In this document: one piece after another, positions 35,523-45,318 of the stretch | Layout of the letters: each line of letters opens with the position of its first letter | Numbering within the stretch: the first letter of the stretch is position 1 | Source: an uncultured Kangiella sp. | Lineage (GTDB): Bacteria > Pseudomonadota > Gammaproteobacteria > Enterobacterales > Kangiellaceae | Assembly: GCA_947498625.1 (NCBI GenBank) | Contig: CANMKR010000003.1 | Location: forward strand, 186,001 to 250,000 | Direction: 5' to 3' | Length of the DNA stretch: 64,000 nt | Notes under the pieces: generated by a model | Told to the model about the DNA's origin: nothing | The model's input: only the letters and a program-made list of their open reading frames with translations | Database searches by the model: none | Translations under genes and position numbers: made by a program

Positions 35523-37529
35523 TTATTGTAAACGAAAGTTTTTCTTAGCCCAAAGTAAATTAAAACTTACGCCATCGTTATTTTCTGAATTAGTAGCAAA
35601 TATTTTCGCCTTATGTCGACGAGCAATGAGTCTTGCCAAATAAAGTCCAAGACCTAAATTACTGGTTCTCCCGCTGGATGAAATTGCACTATCTTTTTTT
35701 CGGTGCGATTCCATTAAGTTAAACACTGTTTGCAATTTATCTTGTTCTATCAGGGGACCATAATTAAATACCGATAACTGCAAACTGCTTTTATTCAATT
35801 CCAAAGAAATAAGAATGGTCTTTCTCTCATCACAAAAATCTACCGCATTAGAGATAATTTTATCTAGCATTTGAGCAAACAAATCTTCCGTACCCCGTAT
35901 TTTAACATCCACATCAGCAAGATTAAGCTTAAAGCTAATATCTGGCCAAGCATGAGCATAAGAGGTAACTAAAGACTCTAACAATTGACCCAACACAAAC
36001 CATTCAAGTTCTACTTTATCAATCGAGTCTTCTAATCGGTTGGCTTCACTTAAACGACTAAAACTTAAACTTAACCGCTCTAAACCAGTTCTAGCATTAT
36101 TAATTAGTTGCTGATCACCCTCATCAAGCTCTGATAGAGCCAAATTGTCAATCGAAGAACCTATAATGGCCAAAGGCGTTCTCAGCTCATGGTTAAGGCG
36201 AGCTAAGAGTTTTTGCTGGTGCCCACGACGCTGCTCCAGCCTTTGGTTATAGTAAGCCATGTTTTCATATAATTGACTTATTTCATCATGACCATCTATT
36301 TCAATATTAGAAAAATCCACCGCATCTGCATCCGCCTCATTAGCTTGTTCTGTTAGCTCATTAAGAACAGCGATCCTTTTGCGATATTTGGAAATTTGAC
36401 TGATCACCATGCTTAAAGTCACTAACCAAATAATTACAGAGATAACCCACAGCCACCATTTGATAGTTTCAAGTAGCTGCTTTTCTTCTAACAAAGATGA
36501 TTCAAGAATAACCAAGCCTGATTGCTCGCCATTCATTTGAAAAAACTTACCGGACCGAGAGTAAAAATCGATACTGCCTTGGTTAAAATCCTCTGAATGA
36601 GAACCATTTTGATAAATAGAGCGAGTAAAAGCATCGTCAATTTTTTTAACTGAACGATAACGATCGTTTGTTAGCATTTGTGTAGCATTGATTGAAAACA
36701 GATCGCCCACTTGATAAATAACCTGACCCGTTTGGTTAGTAATGGTTAACCGTTTTTGTTTTAATTCATTAGCTAATAGCCAAGCATTGTTTTTTTCACG
36801 TGCCAAAGGCAAATAAGAGAAATTAGTAAAGGTAAAAACACCTTGGTATTTATCGTTATAGTTTGAAAGCTCTTTGTTATCCACATCATATAAAACAGCA
36901 TTAAGTTTATCGCCAACTAAAAGCTTAGGTGCTCTAAATTCAACTACATAACCATTTTTAGTTTCTTGCCAGACAGCAACAATAGAGTTAATGGGTTTTA
37001 AACCGCTGCCAAACTCTCTTTGCACATTCATTCTTCCGGGAGCAACCGCTTGCAATAGCCAATAGCCGTAACCCAAGTCGAGTCTCAACATATCTGAAGA
37101 CTGCCCCTGGCTTTGATTATTAAGATAGAGCACATGATTATCTTGAACTTCAATCAAGCCATACACAAATTGCTGATCTTCTATCAGACGCATTTGCGAG
37201 GGATTAGTATCATTACGTGTCTGCAATAGATTATCTTGATAAGGAAACCATTCATCAGCAAAACCATCGACTAATATTGGTCCTTCTCTTTTTGCCACAA
37301 CTACTTGCTTGGCATTTTTTTGCAGTGACATTTGTTCTGCAAAGTTACTATCTTCCTGAATCAGCTTTAACAATAATCCATGGTAACTATTGAGCAACTG
37401 TTTGTTTGTTTCACTGTTGTTTAACTCAATTTGTCCTTGATAAACCTTAAGCGCATACCAATTTGCAGCAGGTATCAACAATAACAGCAACAGTAAGCAG
37501 AAAACTTTCCAGCCGATCCCTAATCTCAT
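35523..37529 (-). CDS. Sensor histidine kinase, 'proteobacterial dedicated sortase system' type
   Basis: 668 residues. It has an N-terminal membrane helix (about 8-25), then a periplasmic region of about 300 residues starting like a carbohydrate-binding beta sandwich (PILVDGFADEWFPYQ, about 79-93), and a second helix near 355-375. HisKA follows with phospho-acceptor H447 in LNHELRTPLAI, then an HATPase domain with LGLGLYLARLIARR. The N-terminal pattern matches my recollection of the kinase of the 'proteobacterial dedicated sortase system' (marine sortase group). The regulator gene overlaps its start (ATGA). No sortase or target protein is visible within the window. Confidence 0.82.
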   Translation of the reverse strand: MRLGIGWKVFCLLLLLLLIPAANWYALKVYQGQIELNNSETNKQLLNSYHGLLLKLIQEDSNFAEQMSLQKNAKQVVVAKREGPILVDGFADEWFPYQDNLLQTRNDTNPSQMRLIEDQQFVYGLIEVQDNHVLYLNNQSQGQSSDMLRLDLGYGYWLLQAVAPGRMNVQREFGSGLKPINSIVAVWQETKNGYVVEFRAPKLLVGDKLNAVLYDVDNKELSNYNDKYQGVFTFTNFSYLPLAREKNNAWLLANELKQKRLTITNQTGQVIYQVGDLFSINATQMLTNDRYRSVKKIDDAFTRSIYQNGSHSEDFNQGSIDFYSRSGKFFQMNGEQSGLVILESSLLEEKQLLETIKWWLWVISVIIWLVTLSMVISQISKYRKRIAVLNELTEQANEADADAVDFSNIEIDGHDEISQLYENMAYYNQRLEQRRGHQQKLLARLNHELRTPLAIIGSSIDNLALSELDEGDQQLINNARTGLERLSLSFSRLSEANRLEDSIDKVELEWFVLGQLLESLVTSYAHAWPDISFKLNLADVDVKIRGTEDLFAQMLDKIISNAVDFCDERKTILISLELNKSSLQLSVFNYGPLIEQDKLQTVFNLMESHRKKDSAISSSGRTSNLGLGLYLARLIARRHKAKIFATNSENNDGVSFNLLWAKKNFRLQ

Positions 37530-38221
37530 GCACGCAAGTTCCAGCGATACCCCATACCATAGACAGTATCAATATGATCAAAGTCTGCATCAATAGTTTG
37601 GAATTTTTGCCGGATCCGTTTTATATGGGAGGTAATGGTACTGTCATCAACTACCGCTTTGACGGCTTGCATCAGTTGTTCGCGACTTTTAACATGACCG
37701 GGTTTTTGAGCCAAAGCGCAAACAATCCAAAACTCGGTCACAGTCAAATCAACCAGTTGCTGCTGCCACTTAACTGCTAAGCGTTCGTTATCAATGGTTA
37801 AATCACCTGCTTTAATTGTCTCTTCAACCTGCTCTGTTTGTGTAAGCAGTTCCATACGGCGAAATAGCGCAGAAATTCTGGCAAGCAAATGCGGAATACT
37901 GATATCTTTAGTTAAGTAATCATCAGCTCCTAAACGCAATCCTGAAATGATGTCAAAGTCACTATCCAATGCTGTTAAAAATATAATCGGCAATTGAGTT
38001 GATTGGGTTCTTAACTTACGACAAACTTCAAATCCAGCTTCTGGTTCATCACCTAAACCAATGTCCAACAGGACCAGATCTGGCAGTCGATTTTTAAAGC
38101 TGGTCAAGGCCGACGCTTTATCACCATAAATCATGACCTCATAGCCTGATTTTTTTAAAGCCAAACTGTAGTTTTGTTGTAATAATGGTTCGTCTTCCAC
38201 CAGTGCTATGCGCTTTGCCAT
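37526..38221 (-). CDS. OmpR-family response regulator, dedicated-sortase-system type
   Basis: 231 residues: receiver domain with phospho-acceptor D53 in LVLLDIGLGDEPEAGFEVC, D9-E10 acid pair, and K105 region LTKDISIPHLLARI, then a winged-helix DNA-binding domain (SREQLMQAV, DSTITSHIKRIRQKF, YGMGYRW). The LGDEPEAGFE stretch and the overall sequence match the regulator paired with the marine 'dedicated sortase system' kinase. It overlaps the kinase by four bases, so the two are translated together. The target genes are unknown; a sortase and substrate gene elsewhere in the genome would be expected. Confidence 0.85.
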   Translation of the reverse strand: MAKRIALVEDEPLLQQNYSLALKKSGYEVMIYGDKASALTSFKNRLPDLVLLDIGLGDEPEAGFEVCRKLRTQSTQLPIIFLTALDSDFDIISGLRLGADDYLTKDISIPHLLARISALFRRMELLTQTEQVEETIKAGDLTIDNERLAVKWQQQLVDLTVTEFWIVCALAQKPGHVKSREQLMQAVKAVVDDSTITSHIKRIRQKFQTIDADFDHIDTVYGMGYRWNLRA

Positions 38222-38322
38222 TCATGTACCTTTTGTATTTTATGCTTGGGCGAGCTCTTATCTTGTTACTGAGCTACCATTTAAGTAAAATACCTCTTTA
38301 CTAAATTCCACTCAAGGATTCT

Positions 38323-39069
38323 ATGAAGAATTATACGGCAGAAGACCAGTTTCTTGCGAATAAAGTTATTTTAGTCACTGGGGCCACTGATGGTATTGGC
38401 AAACAGGCTGCATTAACCTATGCAGAATATGGTGCAACGGTTATTCTTTCAGGCAGAAACACTAAAAAGCTCGAAGCTGTTTATGATGAAATAGAATCGC
38501 TTGGCTATCCGCAACCGGCATTAGTACCGCTAAACCTTCAAAACTCTTCACCGGAACAATATTCGCAAGTTGCTGACGTGATAGCGGCAGAGTTTGGCCA
38601 GTTAGATGGCTTGTTATTGAATGCCAGTGATTTAGGCTTACTAAGCCCTATTGAGCATTTTGATGAGGAAACTTGGTATCGCGTGATGCAAGTGAATGTG
38701 AATGCGACATTTTTATTAACTAAGTATTGCCTACCTCTAATACGTAAAGCTGGCAAAGGTGCTATTGCTATGACTTCATCTGGCGTAGGTCGTCAAGGAA
38801 GAGCTTACTGGGGTGCTTATGCAGTTTCTAAATTTGCCACAGAAGGTTTAATGCAAACATTAGCTGACGAACTAGAGAAATCTGATATTATTGTAAACAG
38901 CATTAATCCTGGGGCCACTAGAACGAAAATGCGAGCGAATGCTTTTCCAGGAGAAGATCCAAACACCTTGCCAACACCAAAAGATCTAATGCCGGCATAT
39001 TTATGGTTAATGGATATTGAAAATAATCAACAAACTGGTCAAGCTATTGATGCAAGAAATTTTCTATAA
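38323..39069 (+). CDS. yciK: YciK-family short-chain oxidoreductase
   Basis: 248-residue Rossmann-fold oxidoreductase. The cofactor loop TGATDGIGKQAA is at about 19-30, NASDLGLLSPIEHF follows, and the catalytic Ser-Tyr-Lys are seen in AMTSSGVGRQGRAYWGAYAVSKFA. The RAYWGAYAVSK block and GEDPNTLPTP are characteristic of E. coli YciK. Its substrate is not known. In relatives it follows gph directly; here the kinase/regulator pair lies between them on the opposite strand. Confidence 0.92.
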   Translation: MKNYTAEDQFLANKVILVTGATDGIGKQAALTYAEYGATVILSGRNTKKLEAVYDEIESLGYPQPALVPLNLQNSSPEQYSQVADVIAAEFGQLDGLLLNASDLGLLSPIEHFDEETWYRVMQVNVNATFLLTKYCLPLIRKAGKGAIAMTSSGVGRQGRAYWGAYAVSKFATEGLMQTLADELEKSDIIVNSINPGATRTKMRANAFPGEDPNTLPTPKDLMPAYLWLMDIENNQQTGQAIDARNFL

Positions 39070-39102
39070 AGAATATTTTTATTAAAAACCAATTAAATAA
39101 CT

Positions 39103-40641
39103 TTGGATGAACTATTGGATAAGATTGGAAATAACCCCATTCAAAATAACTCTAACCTTCATAATCACTATGCAGCAGTTGATTTAGGCTCTAATAGTTT
39201 TCACATGGCCATCGCCAAACACGATGGCCAATCATTTCAGATCATTGGCAAAATCAAAGAAAAAGTTCAACTTGCTAGCGGCTTAGATGAAAATGATTAT
39301 CTATCCGATGAAGCAATCAAACGTGGATTGGATTGTCTAGAGCTATTTGCAGAAAGGCTCAAAGAAATTCCAAATCAGCAAATTAAAATTGTTGCTACCT
39401 ATACTTTAAGAAAAGCAAAAAATGCGCAAGACTTTATTAAAAAAGCTGAAACCATACTCTCTTCACCCATTGAAATTTTACCCGGAACAGAAGAAGCTCG
39501 CCTAATTTATAATGGCGTATCACATAACCATCCTGATATTAACCGCGCTTTAGTGATTGATATAGGCGGCGGTAGTACTGAAATAATTCTAGGTCATAAA
39601 TTTGAACATCAACAACTCGATAGTTTGTCTTTAGGCTGCGTAACCTACAAGCGTTACTTTGCTGATAAGTTACTTAACGAAGAGAATTTTCAAAAAGCAA
39701 TTCTAAATGCCTCATTAGAGATATCACCAACGGAGCATCGATATAAAGCTGTTCATTGGCAACATTGCATAGGTTCATCAGGTAGTATCGAAGCTGTTTA
39801 TAAAGTAGCGCAAGGATTTGGCTTCCAAGACACCCACTTAAAGAAGAACCATTTATACTTCTTAAAAAACAAGCTTATAGAAATTGGGCATATCGATAAC
39901 ATTAAGTTAGACGGCCTAAGCTCTAGCCGCGTGAATACTTTTGCTATGGGCCTAGCGATTTTGATTGCCTTATTTGAAGAACTCAATATCGAAGAGATGT
40001 ATATTTCTAATGCTTCGCTCAGAGAAGGTATTTTACTTGAATTAGCAGATGAGCTTAAAGGGTTTGATAACCGTAACCTTACCGTTGCCAGTTTAATCCA
40101 ACGCTTTAACATCGATGGGAAATTTGGTTTAGAAGTAAAGGACACTGCGCAAAGCATATTCGACCAAATTTCAGACATATGGGGAATTTATGATCCTCAC
40201 TATAAAAACCTTCTCGACTGGTCGTGTTTGCTACATGAAGTTGGCCTATCCATCAGTTATAACAAACTTCGTTATCACAGCTCTCATATTATTCAATATG
40301 CCGATATGCCCGGCTTTAGTTTACAAACCCAAGAAACGTTAGCGGCAATTGTTTTAGCACAGCATAAAAAAATCTATTTAGAAAATTTCATGAATAAGTA
40401 TGAGCCTCAAATGGATATAATGGCCATCACTCAAGTCTTACGTATGTCGATATTATTCAACATTAAGCGAGATAATATCGATATCTCTGCATTGGAATTT
40501 ATTCCTAAAACAAATAATGAGCTTTTAATTAAGATACCAAAAGCATGGAGCGACAGTCATCAACTGATTATTTTTGAATTAGAAAAAGAAGAAAAATATT
40601 GGGCGTATCACAACTTGCATTTAAGCTGGGTAATCACATAA
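39103..40641 (+). CDS. ppx: Exopolyphosphatase / guanosine pentaphosphatase family (Ppx/GppA)
   Basis: 512 residues. The N-terminal sugar-kinase-like domain has AAVDLGSNSFHMAIAKHDG (about 24-42) and, later, ALVIDIGGGSTEI and LSLGCVTYKRYF. A C-terminal HD-like domain contains LLHEVGLSISYNKLRYHSS. It hydrolyses terminal phosphates from polyphosphate or pppGpp. It converges with ppk1 with 16 bases between the stops. Synthesis and breakdown genes of polyphosphate are therefore neighbours. The start is TTG 39103, with no ATG nearby. Confidence 0.92.
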   Translation: MDELLDKIGNNPIQNNSNLHNHYAAVDLGSNSFHMAIAKHDGQSFQIIGKIKEKVQLASGLDENDYLSDEAIKRGLDCLELFAERLKEIPNQQIKIVATYTLRKAKNAQDFIKKAETILSSPIEILPGTEEARLIYNGVSHNHPDINRALVIDIGGGSTEIILGHKFEHQQLDSLSLGCVTYKRYFADKLLNEENFQKAILNASLEISPTEHRYKAVHWQHCIGSSGSIEAVYKVAQGFGFQDTHLKKNHLYFLKNKLIEIGHIDNIKLDGLSSSRVNTFAMGLAILIALFEELNIEEMYISNASLREGILLELADELKGFDNRNLTVASLIQRFNIDGKFGLEVKDTAQSIFDQISDIWGIYDPHYKNLLDWSCLLHEVGLSISYNKLRYHSSHIIQYADMPGFSLQTQETLAAIVLAQHKKIYLENFMNKYEPQMDIMAITQVLRMSILFNIKRDNIDISALEFIPKTNNELLIKIPKAWSDSHQLIIFELEKEEKYWAYHNLHLSWVIT

Positions 40642-40657
40642 TTTGTTGACTAGCTAA

Positions 40658-42772
40658 CTATAAGGACAATTCGTGCAACAGCTGTTCTTGAATTTTACTA
40701 TCATCTTCTTTACTGGCTGAAAGTTCATAACTCCCATCATTCTGTAAGATCCAGTTTTGTTTATTTGGCCTTAGCATAGCTTTAATATTGTTAATCAGTT
40801 TGCGCTTAGCAGCTGGTTCTAAAATTGGGAATGCTACTTCAACTCTTCTGTGTAAATTTCTTTCCATAATATCCGCAGAAGAAGCAAACGCTAACTCATC
40901 ACCATCATTGTAAAAAATATAAACTCTAGAGTGCTCTAAAAACCTGCCAATTACCGATGACACACTAATGTTATCAGAAACTCCTTTTATGCCAGGTTTT
41001 AAACAGCAAATCCCTCTTACTAGCAATTTAATTTTAACGCCCGCTATAGAAGCTTGATATAATTTTTTAATTAGCTCAGGATCGGTAACTGAATTTACTT
41101 TTATAAAAATCTCTGCCCTGTTTCCCAGTTCAGCAGTTTTAATTTCGGCATCAATCTGCTTAATCAATTTTTTATGCAAACTAAATGGTGCATTCCATAA
41201 CTTATTAAGTTTATATACTTTACCCATCCCAGTAAGTTGTTGGAAAACTTTATGCACATCTTCGGCAATTTCCTTGTCCGATGTTAGCAAACTATAGTCC
41301 GTATAAACTAAAGCGTTCCTATGATGATAATTGCCAGTTCCTAAATGCACAAAGCGCACTAATTTTTTCTTATCACGCCTTATAACCAAGCTCATTTTGG
41401 CATGAGTTTTAAACCCAACCACACCATAAACTACCAACACCCCAGCTTCTTGTAATTTTTGTGCTAGTTCAATATTATCCGCTTCATCAAATCTTGCTCT
41501 TAATTCCACAACGGCTGTTACTTCTTTACCTGAATGCGCTGCTTCAATCAGCGCTTCCACGATGTGAGAGTCGCTACCCGTTCGATAAAGCGTTTGTTTA
41601 ATTGCTAATACGTCAGGATCTAAAGCTGCTTGTTTTACAAACTCTACAACTGGCTTGAAGCTTTCATAGGGATGGTTCAGTAATAAATCTTTTTCTTGTA
41701 AAACCTCTAATATTGGTCTACCCATGATTAATTCTTCTGGCACTTTAGGTGTAAAACCTATGTACTTTAAATCATCTCGCTCTACTAAATCAGGTAACGA
41801 AAACAGACGATTGAGATTTACTGGGCCATCTACCAAATAAAGTTCATCAGGTGTTAAATTGCATTTTTGCAACAAAAAATTTCTTAACTTGTTGGGACAA
41901 GCTTTTTCAATTTCCAACCTCACGGCAGCGCCAAAGTTTCTAGATTGCAGCTCGCTTTTTAAGGCGATAGCTAGGTCCTCAACTTCTTGCTCATTTACCC
42001 ATAAGTCGCTATCACGTGTTAATCGAAATTGATAACAACCATTGATTTCCATTCCTGGAAATAAATTGTCTGCAAACTCTGAAACAATATTAGATAAATA
42101 GATAAATTCAGTTTGACCATTTTCCGATAATTCTTCAGGTAGAAGTATTAAACGGGGCAAAGAGCGCGGCATATGCAAAATGGCATATTCTAAATCTCTA
42201 CCAAAAGCGTCATTGCCATAAAGATGTACTAAAAAGTGCAGTGACTTATTCACTAACCTTGGAAATGGATGCGCCAGGTCTAAACTAATAGGCGTAATAA
42301 CGGGTGTTATTTGTTGCTTAAAGTACTTATTGAGCCAAGCATATTGTTTCTTAGAAAGTTCTGAAGGCTTGCGTATATGTATGTTTTCGTTTTCTAACTG
42401 TGGCAGTAAAATATCATTAAGAATACGGTACTGTTCCTCAACTAAGCTATGAGCATAGTCTCTAATATTATTTAGCACTTGCTCAGGAGACTCACCGCTA
42501 AAACTAGGTTTTGTATCGCCTCTGGCAATACGGTGACGTAAGCCTGCAACTCGCACTTCGAAAAACTCGTCTAAATTATTACTGCAAATACAAAGAAATT
42601 TAATGCGCTCTAATAGCGGAATGGTTTCGTCTAATGACTGTTGCAACACTCGCCAGTTAAACGAAAGTAGACTAATCTCACGCTCAAAATAATTATCTTG
42701 ATGGTCTAAATCAATCATTGGTTCTTGATTGGTAGTCGAAGCGTCAATATCCATGTCAGTGTTTCTTTTCAT
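40658..42772 (-). CDS. ppk1: Polyphosphate kinase 1
   Basis: Membrane-associated enzyme that polymerises ATP gamma-phosphate into polyphosphate. 704 residues: N-terminal domain LLSFNWRVLQQSLDE, head domain HPFPRLVNKSLHF, and two C-terminal PLD-like domains. The autophosphorylated histidine is H457 in GFKTHAKMSLVIRRD. The second PLD-like domain holds FLEHSRVYIFYND. VAIKQTLYRTGSDSHIVEAL is also diagnostic. It is downstream of rluB on the same strand, and converges with ppx. Confidence 0.97.
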   Translation of the reverse strand: MKRNTDMDIDASTTNQEPMIDLDHQDNYFEREISLLSFNWRVLQQSLDETIPLLERIKFLCICSNNLDEFFEVRVAGLRHRIARGDTKPSFSGESPEQVLNNIRDYAHSLVEEQYRILNDILLPQLENENIHIRKPSELSKKQYAWLNKYFKQQITPVITPISLDLAHPFPRLVNKSLHFLVHLYGNDAFGRDLEYAILHMPRSLPRLILLPEELSENGQTEFIYLSNIVSEFADNLFPGMEINGCYQFRLTRDSDLWVNEQEVEDLAIALKSELQSRNFGAAVRLEIEKACPNKLRNFLLQKCNLTPDELYLVDGPVNLNRLFSLPDLVERDDLKYIGFTPKVPEELIMGRPILEVLQEKDLLLNHPYESFKPVVEFVKQAALDPDVLAIKQTLYRTGSDSHIVEALIEAAHSGKEVTAVVELRARFDEADNIELAQKLQEAGVLVVYGVVGFKTHAKMSLVIRRDKKKLVRFVHLGTGNYHHRNALVYTDYSLLTSDKEIAEDVHKVFQQLTGMGKVYKLNKLWNAPFSLHKKLIKQIDAEIKTAELGNRAEIFIKVNSVTDPELIKKLYQASIAGVKIKLLVRGICCLKPGIKGVSDNISVSSVIGRFLEHSRVYIFYNDGDELAFASSADIMERNLHRRVEVAFPILEPAAKRKLINNIKAMLRPNKQNWILQNDGSYELSASKEDDSKIQEQLLHELSL

Positions 42773-42824
42773 AAATCTCTTTGCGTAAATTGATATTCAA
42801 ACAAGCAAGTTTTTTTATCGAGTA

Positions 42825-43652
42825 TTAGCGCGAAGGTTTACTTGGCTTTTTTTTGCTCCAAGCAAACTTACCCTTCTCTTTTCTTTTTTGATCTGGCTTT
42901 TCTTTTCTAGCGGTCACTTTCAAATCCACTACTTTTGCTAACTCGTCAATTGCCTTAGCATCTAAATCAATCCAGCGGCCACGACTTAAATTGGTCGGCA
43001 GTTCTACAGGACCATACTTCACTCGAATTAAGCGCGATACTTCCACCCCTTGCGACTGCCACAGTTTTCTAACTTCACGGTTCTTACCTTCGGATAGACT
43101 GACTTCGTACCAATGGTTAGAACCCTCACCACCCTTATCGATGATTTTTTCAAACTGACATAAATCGCCATCAACCAGCACACCTTTTTTCAAATTATTC
43201 AGCATATCATTGGTAACTTGGCCAAAAACTCGAACCGCATAGCGTCGTTCAACAGAATAGGAAGGGTGCATCAGTTTATGAGCTAACTCACCATTATTGG
43301 TGAATAATAATAAACCTGTGGTATTGATATCCAGTCGACCTACACCAATCCAGCGACCGAATTTGGTACGCGGCAAACTATCAAATACCGTAGCTCTGCC
43401 TTGAGGATCTTTTGCGGTAGAAACTTCATTTAGAGGTTTATGATAAGCAATGACACGGGTATAGGTTTCATCCTTTGCTTTTAAAGTCACAGGGTTACCA
43501 TCGACTCGGATGATATCTTTTTCGCTTGCTCGGTCACCTAAGGTAGCTATTGAGCCATTCACGCTAATTCTGCCAGCCGCAATCCATTTTTCAATTTCGC
43601 GTCTAGAGGCAAGCCCTGCATTAGCTAATATTTTTTGAATCTTTTCTGACAT
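42825..43652 (-). CDS. rluB: 23S rRNA pseudouridine(2605) synthase
   Basis: 275 residues. An S4 RNA-binding domain (EKIQKILANAGLASRREIEKW region, 1-60) is followed by the pseudouridine synthase domain with the catalytic aspartate in GRLDINTTGLLLFTNNG and the later GKNREVRKLWQSQGVEVSRL. A lysine-rich tail follows. RluB makes pseudouridine at 23S position 2605 in E. coli. The neighbourhood scpA-scpB-rluB supports the assignment, though the scpB junction is here interrupted by a coiled-coil gene. Confidence 0.93.
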   Translation of the reverse strand: MSEKIQKILANAGLASRREIEKWIAAGRISVNGSIATLGDRASEKDIIRVDGNPVTLKAKDETYTRVIAYHKPLNEVSTAKDPQGRATVFDSLPRTKFGRWIGVGRLDINTTGLLLFTNNGELAHKLMHPSYSVERRYAVRVFGQVTNDMLNNLKKGVLVDGDLCQFEKIIDKGGEGSNHWYEVSLSEGKNREVRKLWQSQGVEVSRLIRVKYGPVELPTNLSRGRWIDLDAKAIDELAKVVDLKVTARKEKPDQKRKEKGKFAWSKKKPSKPSR

Positions 43653-43718
43653 AAACTTCAGTCAATAATGTAAGTTAAGTTTATTGTAACCCATTTGTTT
43701 CTTATAAGATAAAAAAAA

Positions 43719-43733
43719 GGAGCCTAAAGCTCC
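43719..43733 (-). terminator. Rho-independent terminator after the coiled-coil gene
   Basis: GGAGC (43719-43723) pairs with GCTCC (43729-43733) over a CTAAA loop. Read on the minus strand it is followed by a run of eight T. A further dyad TGATCTA/TAGATCA is at 43735-43752. Confidence 0.75.
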
Positions 43734-43786
43734 CTGATCTAGTTTTAGATCACTTACCCCAACATCGTATAGCCCTACTTTCAGAG

Positions 43787-44359
43787 CTAGGCAGATTTAA
43801 TATGTGTAATTTTATCGTCACCGCCAACTATGGCATTTCCTTGTCTTAACTTAGTAAATTCATCGCGATAAAAGTCTCTTTCTTGTCGAAGATTGTCATT
43901 ACTTTTTTGTAGTATTTCAAAACTATGATTGACCTTTGAATAAGAAGTCTCAATACGACTAACTTCTTGCTCTTTAATATCAATCGCTTTTTCAAGCTGA
44001 ACTTCTAATGATTTAACTTTTTGCTCTAAATTACGTTTATTTTCAGCAAAGGACTGGATATCTTTAAGGAGCTTTTTATGTTCTAGATAGGTTTTAGAAA
44101 GTTTATCCGTATGCTTAGTGTTAACCCTAGTCATTTCACTAATTTGCTTGCTTTGATTAGCAATGGTTGCTTCTAGATTTTTAGCGATGGTTTTAGTGGC
44201 CGCTAATTGATTGATCAATTTGCCTTGCTGCTGCTCTTGAGTATTAATCTTATCGTATAGTGATTTAATAAAACTGCTACGTAATTTAAAGAACAAAAGG
44301 CCAAAACTTAGTATTCCAACTGCTGCTATCGAATAAATTAAAATGCTGCTCTCTTGCAT
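43787..44359 (-). CDS. Membrane-anchored coiled-coil protein of unknown function
   Basis: 190 residues. A single N-terminal membrane helix (about 6-24) is followed by a long predicted coiled coil (35-175) with heptads rich in L, K, E and Q and no cysteine. It ends in a short basic segment. I do not recognise it. The architecture resembles envelope- or division-linked proteins such as the ZapG type, but I see no specific motif. It sits between scpB and rluB, genes usually adjacent, and has its own terminator, so it was probably added to the cluster. Confidence 0.7.
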   Translation of the reverse strand: MQESSILIYSIAAVGILSFGLLFFKLRSSFIKSLYDKINTQEQQQGKLINQLAATKTIAKNLEATIANQSKQISEMTRVNTKHTDKLSKTYLEHKKLLKDIQSFAENKRNLEQKVKSLEVQLEKAIDIKEQEVSRIETSYSKVNHSFEILQKSNDNLRQERDFYRDEFTKLRQGNAIVGGDDKITHIKSA

Positions 44360-44545
44360 GTCGAATCCTTAACCAATTTGCGATAGACCCAAGGTAGCAA
44401 AAAATGTGACGCAGTTCAAATTATAAAGGTCAAACAATGCAAAATCAATGAGTTACAATGCATTTAAATTTTAAAATTTCTGATTTATACTTCAAAAGTG
44501 ACGTTTTTTGTCTTTTTTTTATACAACTATAATAGAATTTCTAAT

Positions 44546-45307
44546 CTAATCAGTGGTTTTAGCGCCGATTAGCGCTTCATCATCACTTCTTAAAGCAATT
44601 TCTTCTTCCAGATCCTTTTGTTCTTCGGTCAACTCTTCCGAATCATCTAAATCCGACTCTTCAATAGCAACCTCAGATTCTTCTTGAGCGAATTCATTAT
44701 CACCTCCCAGCTCAGGAGTTTCATCTGATTGCTCAGTTTGCTTGTCATCTTGATCAAACTTTAACTCCGGATTCAAATTATCTAAATCTTGAATCTCCGC
44801 TAACGAAGGTAATTCATCTAGACTCTTTAGGCCAAAATAATCCAAGAACTGTTTAGTGGTAGCATATAAAGCAGGCTTACCAGGAACATCACGATGACCC
44901 ACTACCCTAACCCATTCGCGCTCCAGTAGGGTTTTGATGATATTTGAACTAACGCTGACGCCGCGAACTTGCTCTACATCACCGCGTGTAGCAGGTTGAC
45001 GGTAGGCAATTAAAGATAGCGTTTCAAGCAGTGCGCGAGAATACCTAGCGGGTCTTTCTTCCCATAGGCGAGCAATCCATTCGGCATAATCCTGTCTAGC
45101 TTGGTAGCGATAACCTGTAGATACTTCTATGAGTTCAATCCCTCGACCTTCTGCTTCCTGCTGCAAACTTTCGATTGCCTTTTTAATGTCCGCAGGCTTT
45201 ACTTTTTCGTCTTCAGTGAAGAGCTCTAACATTCTATCTTTATTTAAAGTCGAACCAGCTGCCAACAAAGCAGCTTCGATAATTCTAATAATCTTTTCTT
45301 GTTGCAT
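44546..45307 (-). CDS. scpB: Segregation and condensation protein B
   Basis: Winged-helix subunit that with ScpA closes the bacterial SMC complex. 253 residues: tandem winged-helix domains with IRIIEAALLAAGSTLNKDR, LETLSLIAYRQPATRGDVE (about 93-111) and RVVGHRDVPGKPALYATTK, then a long very acidic C-terminal tail (about 195-253) that is E/D-rich. SMC itself is absent here; many gammaproteobacteria with scpAB use it at another locus or have MukBEF instead. It is 11 bases after scpA. Confidence 0.95.
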   Translation of the reverse strand: MQQEKIIRIIEAALLAAGSTLNKDRMLELFTEDEKVKPADIKKAIESLQQEAEGRGIELIEVSTGYRYQARQDYAEWIARLWEERPARYSRALLETLSLIAYRQPATRGDVEQVRGVSVSSNIIKTLLEREWVRVVGHRDVPGKPALYATTKQFLDYFGLKSLDELPSLAEIQDLDNLNPELKFDQDDKQTEQSDETPELGGDNEFAQEESEVAIEESDLDDSEELTEEQKDLEEEIALRSDDEALIGAKTTD

Positions 45308-45318
45308 AGTTTTAAGTT

